Source: Scalesia atractyloides (taxonomy: Eukaryota; Streptophyta; Magnoliopsida; Asterales; Asteraceae). Taken from it: a stretch of 64,000 bases of DNA. Both the position numbers and the translations under genes were made by a program. The stretch is taken from assembly GCA_947069175.1 (NCBI GenBank), contig CAMTDV010000012.1, positions 36,426,341-36,490,340 of the forward strand, written 5' to 3'. Below are positions 20,961 through 29,969 of the stretch, in pieces (the stretch's first letter is position 1; every line of letters begins with the position of its first letter). A model generated the notes under the pieces. That model did no database searches and was not told the DNA's origin. It saw nothing but the letters and a program-made list of their open reading frames with translations.

Positions 20961-21946
20961 GGAATGGGGTTATAATTTTGATGAGTTTCTTATCACAGGC
21001 AATGCGGGCTTGGTTATGGATAACCAATCCATGCATAAAACTACATCAAACCCCGCCAATTTCATTGGCAAAAGAGAGATAGGGATAGAATGATTCTTAA
21101 TGAACATAGACATCCATCAAGAATGGAAGATACAGATTCTAAGCTTCCATCTGCAAGTTCTATCTCATAAGTTTTATCTAGAGTTCTTATGGGTAAGTTT
21201 AATAGTTTACTAAACTTATGATCAACAAAAGATTTATCTGCACCCGAATCGAAAAGAACTCTAGCATAAATATCGTTAATGAGGAATGTACCTACTATGA
21301 CATTGTTGTCATTAACAGCCCCTATTGCAGTCATCTGAAAGGCACGAGCATTCCCCTTCTTGGCCTCTCCAGACTTCGCATTATTATTCTTAAGATTCTT
21401 AGGGCAGTTAGTCTTAATGTGCCCCTTTTCATTGCAGACATAGCAGACGGCATCCTTAAGATCCTTGTATTCTAGGGTCTTATGCCCCTTTCTCTTACAG
21501 ATGCCACAGGGTTTGGCTTGTGGATCATAACTACACTGTCCCCAGTGCCTGCGGTTGCAAGCCTTCCATGTTGGCATCACGCCCGACTTGTCTTGGTTCC
21601 TTTTGAACCCAAATCTCCCTTTATTTTTCTTATTAAACCTTTGGGAGTTGTCAACTTTTCTCTTTCTTTTCCAGTCAGTTTCAAACTTAACTGACTTTTG
21701 TCTCACTAGATCAAGGGTGAGGGATAGGGACATGTCAATAGCGGACCTATTGGTACTAGGCTGAGCAGCCTTTACCATGCCCTTAATCTCAGGAGCTAAC
21801 CCATTGATAAAACGCGCAATGCGTTTGGTTTCAGGGGTGATCAGATAGGAAACTAACCTATATAGGGAGTTAAAGTCAGAAACATACTTCCGACAATCTA
21901 GGTTTTTCATTGTGAGAGACAAAAAGTATGTCTCTAATTTATCCAC
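20961..21946 (-). pseudogene. Gypsy A gag C-terminal part, zinc knuckles and protease
   Basis: 21946-21062 is one open frame of 294 codons. It begins inside the capsid (MDKLETYFLSLTMKNLDC, RIARFINGLAPEIKGMV), then a basic linker (NKKNKGRFGFKRNQ). Three knuckle-like motifs follow: CNRRHWGQC, CGICKRKGHKTLEY (last Cys replaced by Tyr) and CYVCNEKGHIKTNC (intact CCHC). The aspartic protease comes next with active site VLFDSGADKSFVD. After 21062 the frame shifts and PR continues as FDVVLCMDWLS to about 20990. Gag packages RNA and PR matures the polyprotein. Confidence 0.88.
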
Positions 21947-22052
21947 CTCATGAGGTTGGCAGTAAGTTTCCTTGACTAATTCGACAAGCTTAGGTCATCC
22001 TAGTTGAACAGGTGGACTTTACCCGTAGATTGGATTATGGCTTTCTACCAGA

Positions 22053-22505
22053 TTAGGGCATCGCCCTTAAAGGACTGTGATACATATTTAACCACATCCT
22101 TATCAGCACAGCACAGCCGCTGATATCTACGATTGTCTCCATCTCATCCAGCCACTTTAAGGCTTCCATAGCTCCTTTCTCCCCATTGAAATCTCGGGCC
22201 TTACAGGAGATGAAATATTTATAGGTACATCCGTCTTTAAAAGAACGGGACCTATCAGCGAAATCTGTTTTCTTTGGTTCACTCTTCGCATACGAGGAGT
22301 GAACTGAGCTCTCCTTACGAGCTGAGGATGGGGTAATCGATAATGGTCTAGAGCGAGTAGCACTCGACTCTTTAAGCTTTACTATGCCCTTTTCAACAGT
22401 TGCATCAATGCGAGCTTGAAAATTGTCATTATCAATATCTCTGTTTTCGGCTTTGTTAGAATCAACACCTCGGTGGCTACTTTGCGCCTCATCCGAGTTA
22501 GCCAT
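22053..22505 (-). pseudogene. Gypsy A gag N-terminal part
   Basis: The start codon at 22505 gives MANSDEAQSSHRGVDSN, a hydrophilic Ser/Lys-rich head (RKESSVHSSYAKSEPKKTDF), then the capsid entry TYKYFISCKARDFNGEKGAMEALKWLDEMETI. The frame shifts near 22080 before joining the 21946-21062 segment. The zinc-knuckle and PR parts follow at the expected distance. Confidence 0.82.
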
Positions 22506-22806
22506 CTTTGAGCTTTGGTTCTATATACCAATAAAACTTCACTTAGTCGTGGTATATCAACCATATTGGCTTTATACATTGCATATAATAATCCATTACC
22601 TAACTAGTGTGAATAACATCACAACTCTTAGGCTTAACATATCTATATTTGGCCTAGGTCTTAATAGGACCATCAAAGGCAAATTACAATCTGGACATAT
22701 AGTCCATATGTGATATTGGACAGCGGATCGCATTTTCACAACCGTCGTTGTCATAATTGACAATTATATTTAGCTCATAAGCTTGTCACGAAGGACATGA
22801 AATTTA

Positions 22807-22911
22807 TGGCACATAGGCCTGTCACAAATGGACATATAATATGGCACATAGGCCTGTCACTAATGAACATAAAATATGGCACATAGGCCTGTCACTAATG
22901 GACATAGAATT
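22807..22911 (-). repeat. Minisatellite, 35 bp x 3
   Basis: Three units begin TGGCACATAGGCCTGTCAC at 22807, 22842 and 22877. Each contains AGGCCT and a TGTC/GACA or near stem. Confidence 0.85.
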
Positions 22912-22979
22912 TAGACAAGGGGTTATATTACCCACATTTGTCGTTATCATTTGACAATGTAATATTGCTCAAAGGCAAA

Positions 22980-23400
22980 TCATCACTAGATGGATGTTTA
23001 ATCATAGCCCCAAGGGCAATACATCACTAATAGATTTTTTATCATAGCCCCAAGGGCAATACATCACTACTAGATGCTTTATCATAGCCCCAAGGGCAAT
23101 ACATCACTAATGGATGTTTAATCATAGCCCCAAAGGCAATACATCACTAATGGATGTTTAATCATAGCCCCAAGGGCAATACATCACTAATGGATGTTTA
23201 CCCATAGCCCCAAAGGCAATACATCACTAATGGATGTTTAATCATAGCCCTAAGGGCAATAGATCACTAATAGATGTTTAATCATAGCCCCAAGGGCAAT
23301 ACATCACTAATGGATGTTTAATCATAGCCCCAAGGGCAATACATCACTAATGGATGTTTAATCATAGCTCCGAGGGCAATACATTACTAATGGATGTTTT
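22980..23400 (-). repeat. Minisatellite, 40 bp x 10.5, two hairpins per unit
   Basis: Units at 23021, 23061, 23101 and so on every 40 bases to 23381. Each typical unit has ACATC/GATGT around the loop ACTAATG and GCCC/GGGC around CAA. Most units differ at one to four positions. There are no unique spacers, so this is a simple tandem array. Confidence 0.92.
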
Positions 23401-23906
23401 ATTTATCATCGCACTGATGATATTAGCCTGGATCAAATTTGATCACGTAGGCTATATAAGGTTAGGACATAGTCCTTTACCTTGAAGGCTAGTGTGATTC
23501 CTCAAGTCACACTACCAAGAGTATTAACATTTCTGAATGTTAACATAAGAGTACCTTAATGGTTGATTAATAGTCCCGGTCGCATTGACCTTAATGACTT
23601 GGAGGCTTGAACTTAAGTCCACCACCTCTAGATAGAAGGATAACTTCCCTTAACTATCCTTTAACTATCCTGATAGAAGGCCCTTTTATCCTTAACTGTC
23701 ATTTATAATGTTGGCCAATTATGTGGTTTGTGCCACTTGGCTAATCAAAACCATTAAGATCTTTTTGGAATTATATCGCAAAGCATAAATTTCAAGGAAA
23801 TCGAGATGCTCGTTTGAAGAGGATGAATACATATATATATATAATTCCAAAAATACTTCATCAAATCTCAAATAAAAATTAAAATACTAGAAACAATGAA
23901 ATAAAC

Positions 23907-24020
23907 TGTCCATGCAAGGACTTAAAGAAATAAAAATGTCCATGCAAGGACTTAAAGAAATAAAAATGTCCACGCAGGGACTAAGGAAATATCAATGTCC
24001 TCACAGGGACTAACATAAAT
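23907..24020 (-). repeat. Minisatellite, 30 bp x 4
   Basis: Units at 23907, 23937, 23967 and 23996 start TGTCC. In each, GTCC and GGAC flank a 6-base loop (ATGCAA, ATGCAA, ACGCAG, TCACAG): the arms are invariant while the loop changes. Confidence 0.88.
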
Positions 24021-24034
24021 TATTAAAAGAGACT

Positions 24035-25093
24035 TCACTCGTCCTTCTTTCCCTTGACAAATTTAGAGAGTTTCTTGAAAAACTTGTTTGTCTTCTTCTC
24101 CGTTTTCTCCGCTTGTTGTTGCATTTCTTTCATTCGTTCCAAGGCCTCATTAATGGCCTCGAGTGGCGGCGGAGGTTGTGGTTGTGATTGTGGTATACTA
24201 GGGTACTGACATCCATAACTTGGATATCCGGTAAGTGGATAAGCAGGTGGGAAAGGGGACGGGTAAAGTGCGTTATGCATGACCGCTTGCATGTACGGGT
24301 CATGTGACCATGCTTGGTAACTAACTAGTGTAGACGGGTTAAAAGGATCATATCCTGACGTGTCTGGATATGTGGGGATTGAGTTACTATAACCCAATCG
24401 TGGTGGTTGAACCGTAGGTGTTGGTGTTGGTTCCACCACAGGTGAAACATTAGAGGGTCCACCCATTTGTGAGTCCTCTTGAATTGTGGGGTCCCAGTTG
24501 GGCAAAGGTGGCAGTGATCTCAACCGTTGGCCCGCACGTACCGACATACGTGCTCCTCTTTTCCTCCATGGCGGCTCTGGTGGCGATTGGGGTTGTTCCA
24601 CCGGTTCCATGTGCACATTTTCTTGTATAGGAGGTGGTTGAGAGTTATGGGAAGGAGTGTTGGCGAATGTAAATTGACTCCAATATTGCTCCCATTCATT
24701 AGGACCTTGTTATGGCAATACGGCGTGAGAGTTCGAATCGCTTGAAATTTCAATTGGATGCGTATGTGATCCCGACGGTGGCATCTCTGGGTCGGAGTCC
24801 TCGTCCATGGTGTTTGGTTGGTCCAATTGATTTTGATCGCTTGGAGGTGTATTTAAATATTGGTTTGGATTAAACTGATCATGGTAAGAATGATGAGAGT
24901 GATGGGAATGGTGAGAGTGATGCGAATGGTATGAGTGGTAAGAACTTTGAGTGTGGGTAGGGGAATGTTGGGCAAATGGCCATGAATCTCCCGAATCTTC
25001 ATTGGGGTTTGGGTGACGTGGATGTGGAGGAATATGTCCTGAAGGTCCTCCCCTCATTGGTCCTTTTCCTCTTCCCCGTACACGTGGCGGCAT
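24035..25093 (-). pseudogene. Gypsy A accessory ORF upstream of gag (one in-frame stop)
   Basis: A 352-codon frame on the same strand as gag lies between PBS and gag. It starts MPPRVRGRGKGPMRGG at 25093 (an in-frame ATG 18 bases upstream is less likely) and ends with the basic coiled tail KKLSKFVKGKKDE at 24035. It has an Arg/Gly-rich head, a His/Ser-rich stretch (HSHHSHHSHHSHHS), an acidic patch, Pro-rich central parts and a C-terminal helix (LERMKEMQQQAEKTEKKTNKF). A single TAA near 24712, one step from CAA (Gln), interrupts it with the frame preserved on both sides. I recognise it only as a recurrent hypothetical protein in Asteraceae gypsy elements (memory). The RG-rich head and basic tail would suit RNA binding, which is inference. 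Confidence 0.75.
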
Positions 25094-25247
25094 TTTCCTG
25101 TTAAAAATCAATTCAAAACAATACTAATGACTTAATAATGAAATGAGTAATCCTAGGTCAATGCCTAGACTCGAAAGTCTAAGGAATGTGCTAGTGTAAG
25201 TTTGAGATTAAACACAAGAAGGATAGTGTTTAATTCTCTCAAACCTT

Positions 25248-25260
25248 GGCTCTAATACCA
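25248..25260 (-). other. Gypsy A primer-binding site
   Basis: The minus strand reads TGGTATTAGAGCC, the Met-tRNA primer site with one C-to-T change, three bases from the LTR end at 25264. Confidence 0.88.
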
Positions 25261-26479
25261 ACCTGTCACACCCCGGATTTCCAACCCAAATCTATACACC
25301 GGTGGGCCCGGGTGGGGAGTATCGTGACGTCAGTTAATAACCTCGTTGTCAATTAAACACGGCATAGTGGAAGTCTTGGAGTAAAAATTACTATTACAAA
25401 CCGAGTGTTCGAAATAAAATAATATACAGGCTCGTAATAGAAGATCCACAGGTGGATCATAAAATGTACAATGAAAGAATATAAAACAGACTTTAGGGCA
25501 GATCTAAGGATTTGCAAAATCCTCTTATTTCACTACCGAGCAGCTTCCAGCCTATTTCGTATTGTACCTGCAAGCTAAGTCTTTTGAAAATACGTCAGCT
25601 TTTGCTGGTAAATACACCCGACTGACTCATTTTGAAAACATTTTAGGATTTAGAATTAAGTACACAGGGCACAAATCTTTTATAACTTGGGAAAGTTACC
25701 TTGTAACCTTGTTAATAGATTCACATGTTTGTCCATACATGCAGGGCCCAGTACAGAGACCAAGACATGATTAAATACACACCACTTAGAACTCACAGAG
25801 GAGTTATCGCCAACGTCTTGGGTAATTTTCATTTGAGCGTCTGTCAGGTGTATGCCTACACCCCGCGCTAAGGTCGTGGCCATTATCTAATGTAATGAGC
25901 TGAGGATATCCAGGACACGGTAATTTAACCCCCGATGTTTAAGTTATCAAACAAAACTGATTAAAACAGAATATGTGGATTTACTAGCCATAATCCGGCA
26001 TTCGATTGATCCTATTTCTGACCAAGCGGTAATAATTTACCGTATCCCAAGCCTGTATAGGGAAAATAAGTCAAGAGTATTTACCTGAGCTAGTCTTGAT
26101 TTAAAAATGCAAGTATCTAAAATGAATTAAATGCAGATAGCATTTACCGGAAGGCTCTAGTATGGATTATGGCATAAGCTAATCAATTAAATACTAACGG
26201 TCTTATTTAAGTCATAGACTTAGACTGAGTAGTGTACAGGATCAAAGACGTATAGCGCTTGATTAAACGATGACCGAATAGAATGTAGTTTAAACCCGAC
26301 AAGTACTTTTACTTGCATAATATGGGTAAACTATAAACATTCTGGATTTTGAAACTTAAATGACAAGGTTAGACCCGTTTCGGTTAATTTCCGTAAAATA
26401 GTTACATAAACTTAACCGTACACATCTTAGCAATATTGGGTAACCAGATAAGTCATGGACAAATTCTATATGTCATTAT

Positions 26480-27310
26480 AGTTTTAATATCAGTAGGATA
26501 TCAACTTATATGCCTTTTAAGGTTTTAAAATGAAATTATGCCTCAAAAGGGCTTTTTGGTAATTTCATACCATATAAAAGGAACTTGAATATAATTTAAT
26601 GTTATAACTATAATTATTCTGAAAAAAACTTATTTATGATATAATATCAGTAGGATGTTAATTATATGTGTAATTTATCTTTTATGACCAAATTATGCAC
26701 CGAAGGGGCATTTTGGTCATTTTACACCTAGTAATAAATTATTTGGGATTCTAAGTTTATAATATGTACCTACTTTAAATATTTAAAATAACTTTTAAAA
26801 TCAGTAGGTAACAAGTCTTGGTCAAATAATATGGTTTAAAACCATACTATGCGCCGAAACGGCGCTTATGTCGTAAAATAACGTTTTATGCGATGTTTAA
26901 TGAAAACTGATGTTAAGGTCAGATTAAAATATCTTAGATATGTTATTTAATATAACATATCAGTAGATAAAAGATTTACCTCGAAAAGATTTGATTAAAA
27001 CCATTTTATGAGCTACAAGGGCTAAATTGTCATTTATCGACATAATTCAAGGACCTGCTTGTAAACATAGTTTATAATCTGGTTTGACATCCCAAATAAT
27101 CCTACTTATAATATTCTATCAGGAAGAAACTTAGTTTCAAGTTCATTATCATAAAAACCTTGATTTATGCAAAAATGGCATTTTAGTCAAGAATAACATA
27201 ATTACGGAACTTGCGCATAAACTCATATTCTAATTATGATCATGTAATATAACCTCATAGGGTTATGCTACATTTTATTACGATCATAATGCAACTTTAA
27301 ATCAGTAGCT
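26480..27310 (-). repeat. Degenerate ~156-bp tandem repeat in gypsy A LTR
   Basis: A block ATCAGTAGG(A/T) recurs near 26491, 26646, 26800, 26959 and, decayed, 27115, then at 27301. Each is followed 60-80 bases later by a block like TGC(A/G)CCGAA-GGGC-TTTTGGT (near 26540, 26697, 26850, 27010 and 27170). Spacing is 154-158 bases for the first four steps. Similarity between units is low except in these blocks. Confidence 0.6.
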
Positions 27311-27870
27311 AACTAATCTAAATCTGGTTAGAATCGAAAGTCAAAGCAGAAGTCAAACTTCACGACTTTCGGTTGTGAACCGACTCTAGAACTCAAATTG
27401 ACGAGCCGAACATGTTCTTACATGTTCTAATAATTATTACCAACTTGTTTAAGTGTCAAAACAGGTCTCATAACATATATATGATCAATTTGTGATTTTT
27501 CCGAAAAATGGTCTGTTTGACTTTTTAATATCATAACTTTGACCCGTCAATTTGTCTAGCAAACGTGATCTTCAGGAGGTGCCCTTTATAGGGATTAACA
27601 CCTACCTTATTATGATCACTTAGCCATGCTCATTAGGAACAATGACTGGACCATAATGGTCTTAACTGAAAGTCAAAACGTTTTCCGTAAAACGCTTGTC
27701 TTTTGGCTATAAAAGCCTATAAACGAAAATGCACAAGGAAGGAACACTTACAAGAGGTTCCTAGAATGCAATAAACTAAGTTGGATGCTCTTTTCAGTTA
27801 GGAACTTCAAGAGGAGGGAGATAGCGTTGAAAATGAGAAATGTGCAATTTCAAAGGTTGAACCTTTGCAC

Positions 27871-27880
27871 CTATTTATAG
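27871..27880 (-). promoter_or_regulatory. TATA box of gypsy A 5' LTR
   Basis: CTATAAATAG on the minus strand is followed by purine-rich text. It divides a roughly 0.8-kb U3 from a 2.6-kb R-U5. Confidence 0.65.
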
Positions 27881-28038
27881 TTGGAGAGCTTAAAGGAGGT
27901 GATGCCAGGTGCTAAGGGGTGTAAAAGGGAGCTTACAAGTGTCCTAAAACGTGGCATAGCAGTTTGGAAAGCCATGGTTTCGAGTAAATGGTTTTTGGCA
28001 CCTTTGTGTGGTGGACAAGGAAATTTTCCACAGACACA

Positions 28039-28095
28039 GGCCTCTCACGCCCCGCGAGAGGCCAAGGCCTTTCCTCTCGCGCCCTGCGAGCGCCC
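28039..28095 (-). promoter_or_regulatory. GC-rich inverted repeats upstream of the TATA box
   Basis: 28039-28063 is a perfect 8-bp stem GGCCTCTC/GAGAGGCC with loop ACGCCCCGC. Just beyond it, CTCGC/GCGAG flanks GCCCT. This is the most GC- and CpG-rich spot of the LTR in an otherwise AT-rich context. Confidence 0.6.
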
Positions 28096-28239
28096 CATGG
28101 CCAGTTTCAAATTTTGACACTTTTAGCCCCTCAACTTATAAAACCTCCTAAAACACCCTTTTAGCATATTTAGCCCTCTGTAGCCAATATTAGGCGTACC
28201 TGGGATTATGCCCGGACATTGTCGAGCTCTCGGTTCGTT

Positions 28240-28620
28240 AAAAGGTCACTCAGAGGTATAAATTAACATGTTACACTTTTAATCCCTCCAATGTCCAACT
28301 TTTATTTAAATACAGATTCAATCCTTCTCGTCCAATAAATGGGACATGTGAGAGTTAGGGCTTCGTAAATGATCACTCAGAGGCTCATTATAATCATGTT
28401 GACTCCGATGTCACTCAAAGGCTGGGCATGCTGACATAATGGTCACTCAGATGCCAAGTTTTTAGCATGTTAACACTAATGGTCACTCAGATGCTATATT
28501 TAAGCATGTTGACACAATGGTCACTCGGAGGCTTGGTTTATGCATGTTGACATCAGAAGATCACTCAGAGACTTAGTTTGAGCATGTTGACACTTTTAGT
28601 CCCTGTTAGTCTTTAATAGA
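28240..28620 (-). repeat. About 38-bp tandem repeats in U3 of the gypsy A 5' LTR
   Basis: The same array as 11335-11700: about seven units with TCACTCAGAGGC and GCATGTTGACAC. Small differences between the two arrays date from after insertion. Confidence 0.8.
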
Positions 28621-28670
28621 CTAAAAATAAAAATACGATACGTGTCGCTATGATTTTACAGGGTGTTACA

Positions 28671-29969
28671 CCACTGATTTGGAAGAAATGGACATCTTAC
28701 ACCAACTTGCTTTGCTAACTGTTAGGACTAGCAAATTTTACAAAAGAACTGGCAGAAATTTTCCAGGGTTACATGGAGGGTTGGATAAATCTAAAATCAA
28801 GTGTTACAAGTGTAATACCATTTTTCTAGAGAGTGTAGATGACAAACAAGTGGTCCTATTGTCACATATCCAAGTCATAGACCTTAAAACACTTAAAACA
28901 TTGTCCATTATACCCAATATACCCATGCTCAACACATGCAAAGCACTACTCACTTGCACACCCTACAACCACTGTTCAGTACAGTATGTCCAAACCACTG
29001 TTTCTCAGATACAGAATGTTCAAACCTCAGTTCCTCAGGTTCAAGTGCAACTTGATGTGGTGTGTGATAATGTCAAAACAGATGTTTCAGAAGAAAAGGT
29101 TGGTGAAGAAATGGTGAATCCTATTTTAGACCCATGGGAATCTAGTGCTTGTTAAGGAGAATGTGATTGTGCCATGATGGTTGCTGCCAAGGTATCACCT
29201 CAAGTCTTTAAAGACTTATGTTCTGACAAATGCGTTATTGCTTTTGAAAACATTAAAGAGGTGAATTAAAACCTTAAGAACAAGATCTTAGATGATGAAA
29301 TTAAGTTTGAAAAACTTGTTAAAGAGTTAAAATCAAAAGTTTTTGAAAAATAAAGTGAAATCAATAGTCTCAGACATGAATCAAGCATAACCAAGGATCA
29401 ACTCCAAACCATAACAGAAAAATATCATAGTTGTAAAAAGGAGCTTGAATCTACCCAGATCACATGTTAAAAATGGGTAGAGTCCTACAAAGGTTATGAG
29501 TTGATGTTAGAAAAACAAATTAAAAGCAACGTAAAATTTGGCATAGGCTTTCGCAAAAATGACCAAGTTTCTCAAAACAATGTCGTAAATGACTCTAGTT
29601 TGGTTGAAATAATCCCTACAAACTTGGTTGGTCAAGAAATTAAAGTCATAGTACCAAATGAAAAGAAAATTATTTTAGAAAGGCCTCAAGGATCTTCAAC
29701 TTTTGAGGAAATTGAAAAAATATCAATTTAAACCAACATGGTCAGATGAATGTGACATTATTGAAAATTTTAAGCCAATGGATTTCTCAACCATTGAGGG
29801 TGTGAAACCACCTAAAGTGAAAATCATTCCCTTAAAGGACCTTCCAGCAGATATTATAACATCTGTTGACAAAAAGGTTGAAAAAGGGAAGAAGAGAGAG
29901 AAGATAACAAATTTGTTTTGTGATTTTTGTGAAAGAAAAACCATGTCACTAAAGACTATTTTCACTTAA
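28671..29969 (+). pseudogene. Copia C gag, continuation after gypsy A
   Basis: It resumes at the duplicated target site with MEEMDILHQLALLTVRTSKFYKRTG, as in copia L (60080). A zinc-knuckle start (KIKCYKCN) near 28795 is damaged where the relative has CYKCNRLGHFSREC. The coiled Gln/Val-rich region (28980-29150), the CDCAMM segment with KVSPQVFKDLCSDKC (29165-29235), and KWVESYKGYELMLEKQIK-type text (29475-29530) follow. The last part (FCDFCERK, near 29915) resembles the second knuckle before protease. Several stops are present. No PR, IN or RT follows. Confidence 0.78.

Larger units (their letters stand above)
22600..24034 (-). other. Gypsy A hairpin-rich non-coding tract between accessory ORF and gag
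   Basis: There is no supported ORF over about 1.4 kb. Almost every 30-40 bases hold a short inverted repeat: 22748-22763 TTGTCA/TGACAA, 22925-22965 (ATATTAC/GTAATAT around TTGTC/GACAA), 23405-23421 ATCATC/GATGAT, 23424-23454 (TAGCCT/AGGCTA around GATCAAATTTGATC), 23458-23483 (AAGGT-AGGAC/GTCCT-ACCTT), 23490-23514 TAGTGTGA/TCACACTA, 23524-23543 TTAACATT/AATGTTAA, 23578-23590 GGTC/GACC, 23636-23661 AAGGATA/TATCCTT, 23711-23744 TGGCCAA/TTGGCTA. Three minisatellites of 35, 40 and 30 bp lie within it, also hairpin-forming. It would be internal to the genomic RNA. Confidence 0.8.
11241..28670 (-). mobile_element. Gypsy A: Tekay-type chromovirus, full span
   Basis: On the minus strand the order is 5' LTR (28670-25264), PBS, accessory ORF, hairpin-rich tract, gag, PR, RT, RNase H, IN with chromodomain-like tail, PPT and 3' LTR (11774-11241). 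It inserted into copia C gag. The flanking 5-mers are CCACT (28671-28675) and CCACA (11236-11240), a TSD with one substitution. The empty site is seen in copia L near 60095 (GACCCCACT on its sense strand). Inside lies copia B (11865-17019) and a later tandem duplication. The 3' LTR lacks about 2.87 kb. The gag-pol frame has a handful of frameshifts and stops, so the element is inactive but not old. Confidence 0.9.
25264..28670 (-). repeat. Gypsy A 5' LTR, full length (3,407 bp)
   Basis: On the minus strand it starts TGTAACACCCTG at 28670 and ends GGGGTGTGACA at 25264, next to the PBS. U3 holds about 38-bp repeats (28240-28620), a GC-rich hairpin block (28039-28095) and a TATA box (27871-27880). 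R-U5 contains a degenerate repeat of about 156 bp (26480-27310). ORFs inside (25562-25774, 27881-28117) have no recognisable product. The 3' LTR at 11241-11774 is the same sequence minus the centre. Confidence 0.85.

Noticed and set aside
22980..23400. CRISPR-like regular repeat array
   Set aside because: Units are contiguous 40-bp repeats without unique spacers, inside a plant retrotransposon.
24710..25111. Two separate small genes at 24035-24616 and 24710-25111
   Set aside because: They are one reading frame split by a single stop. The apparent start at 24616 is a GTG inside the frame.
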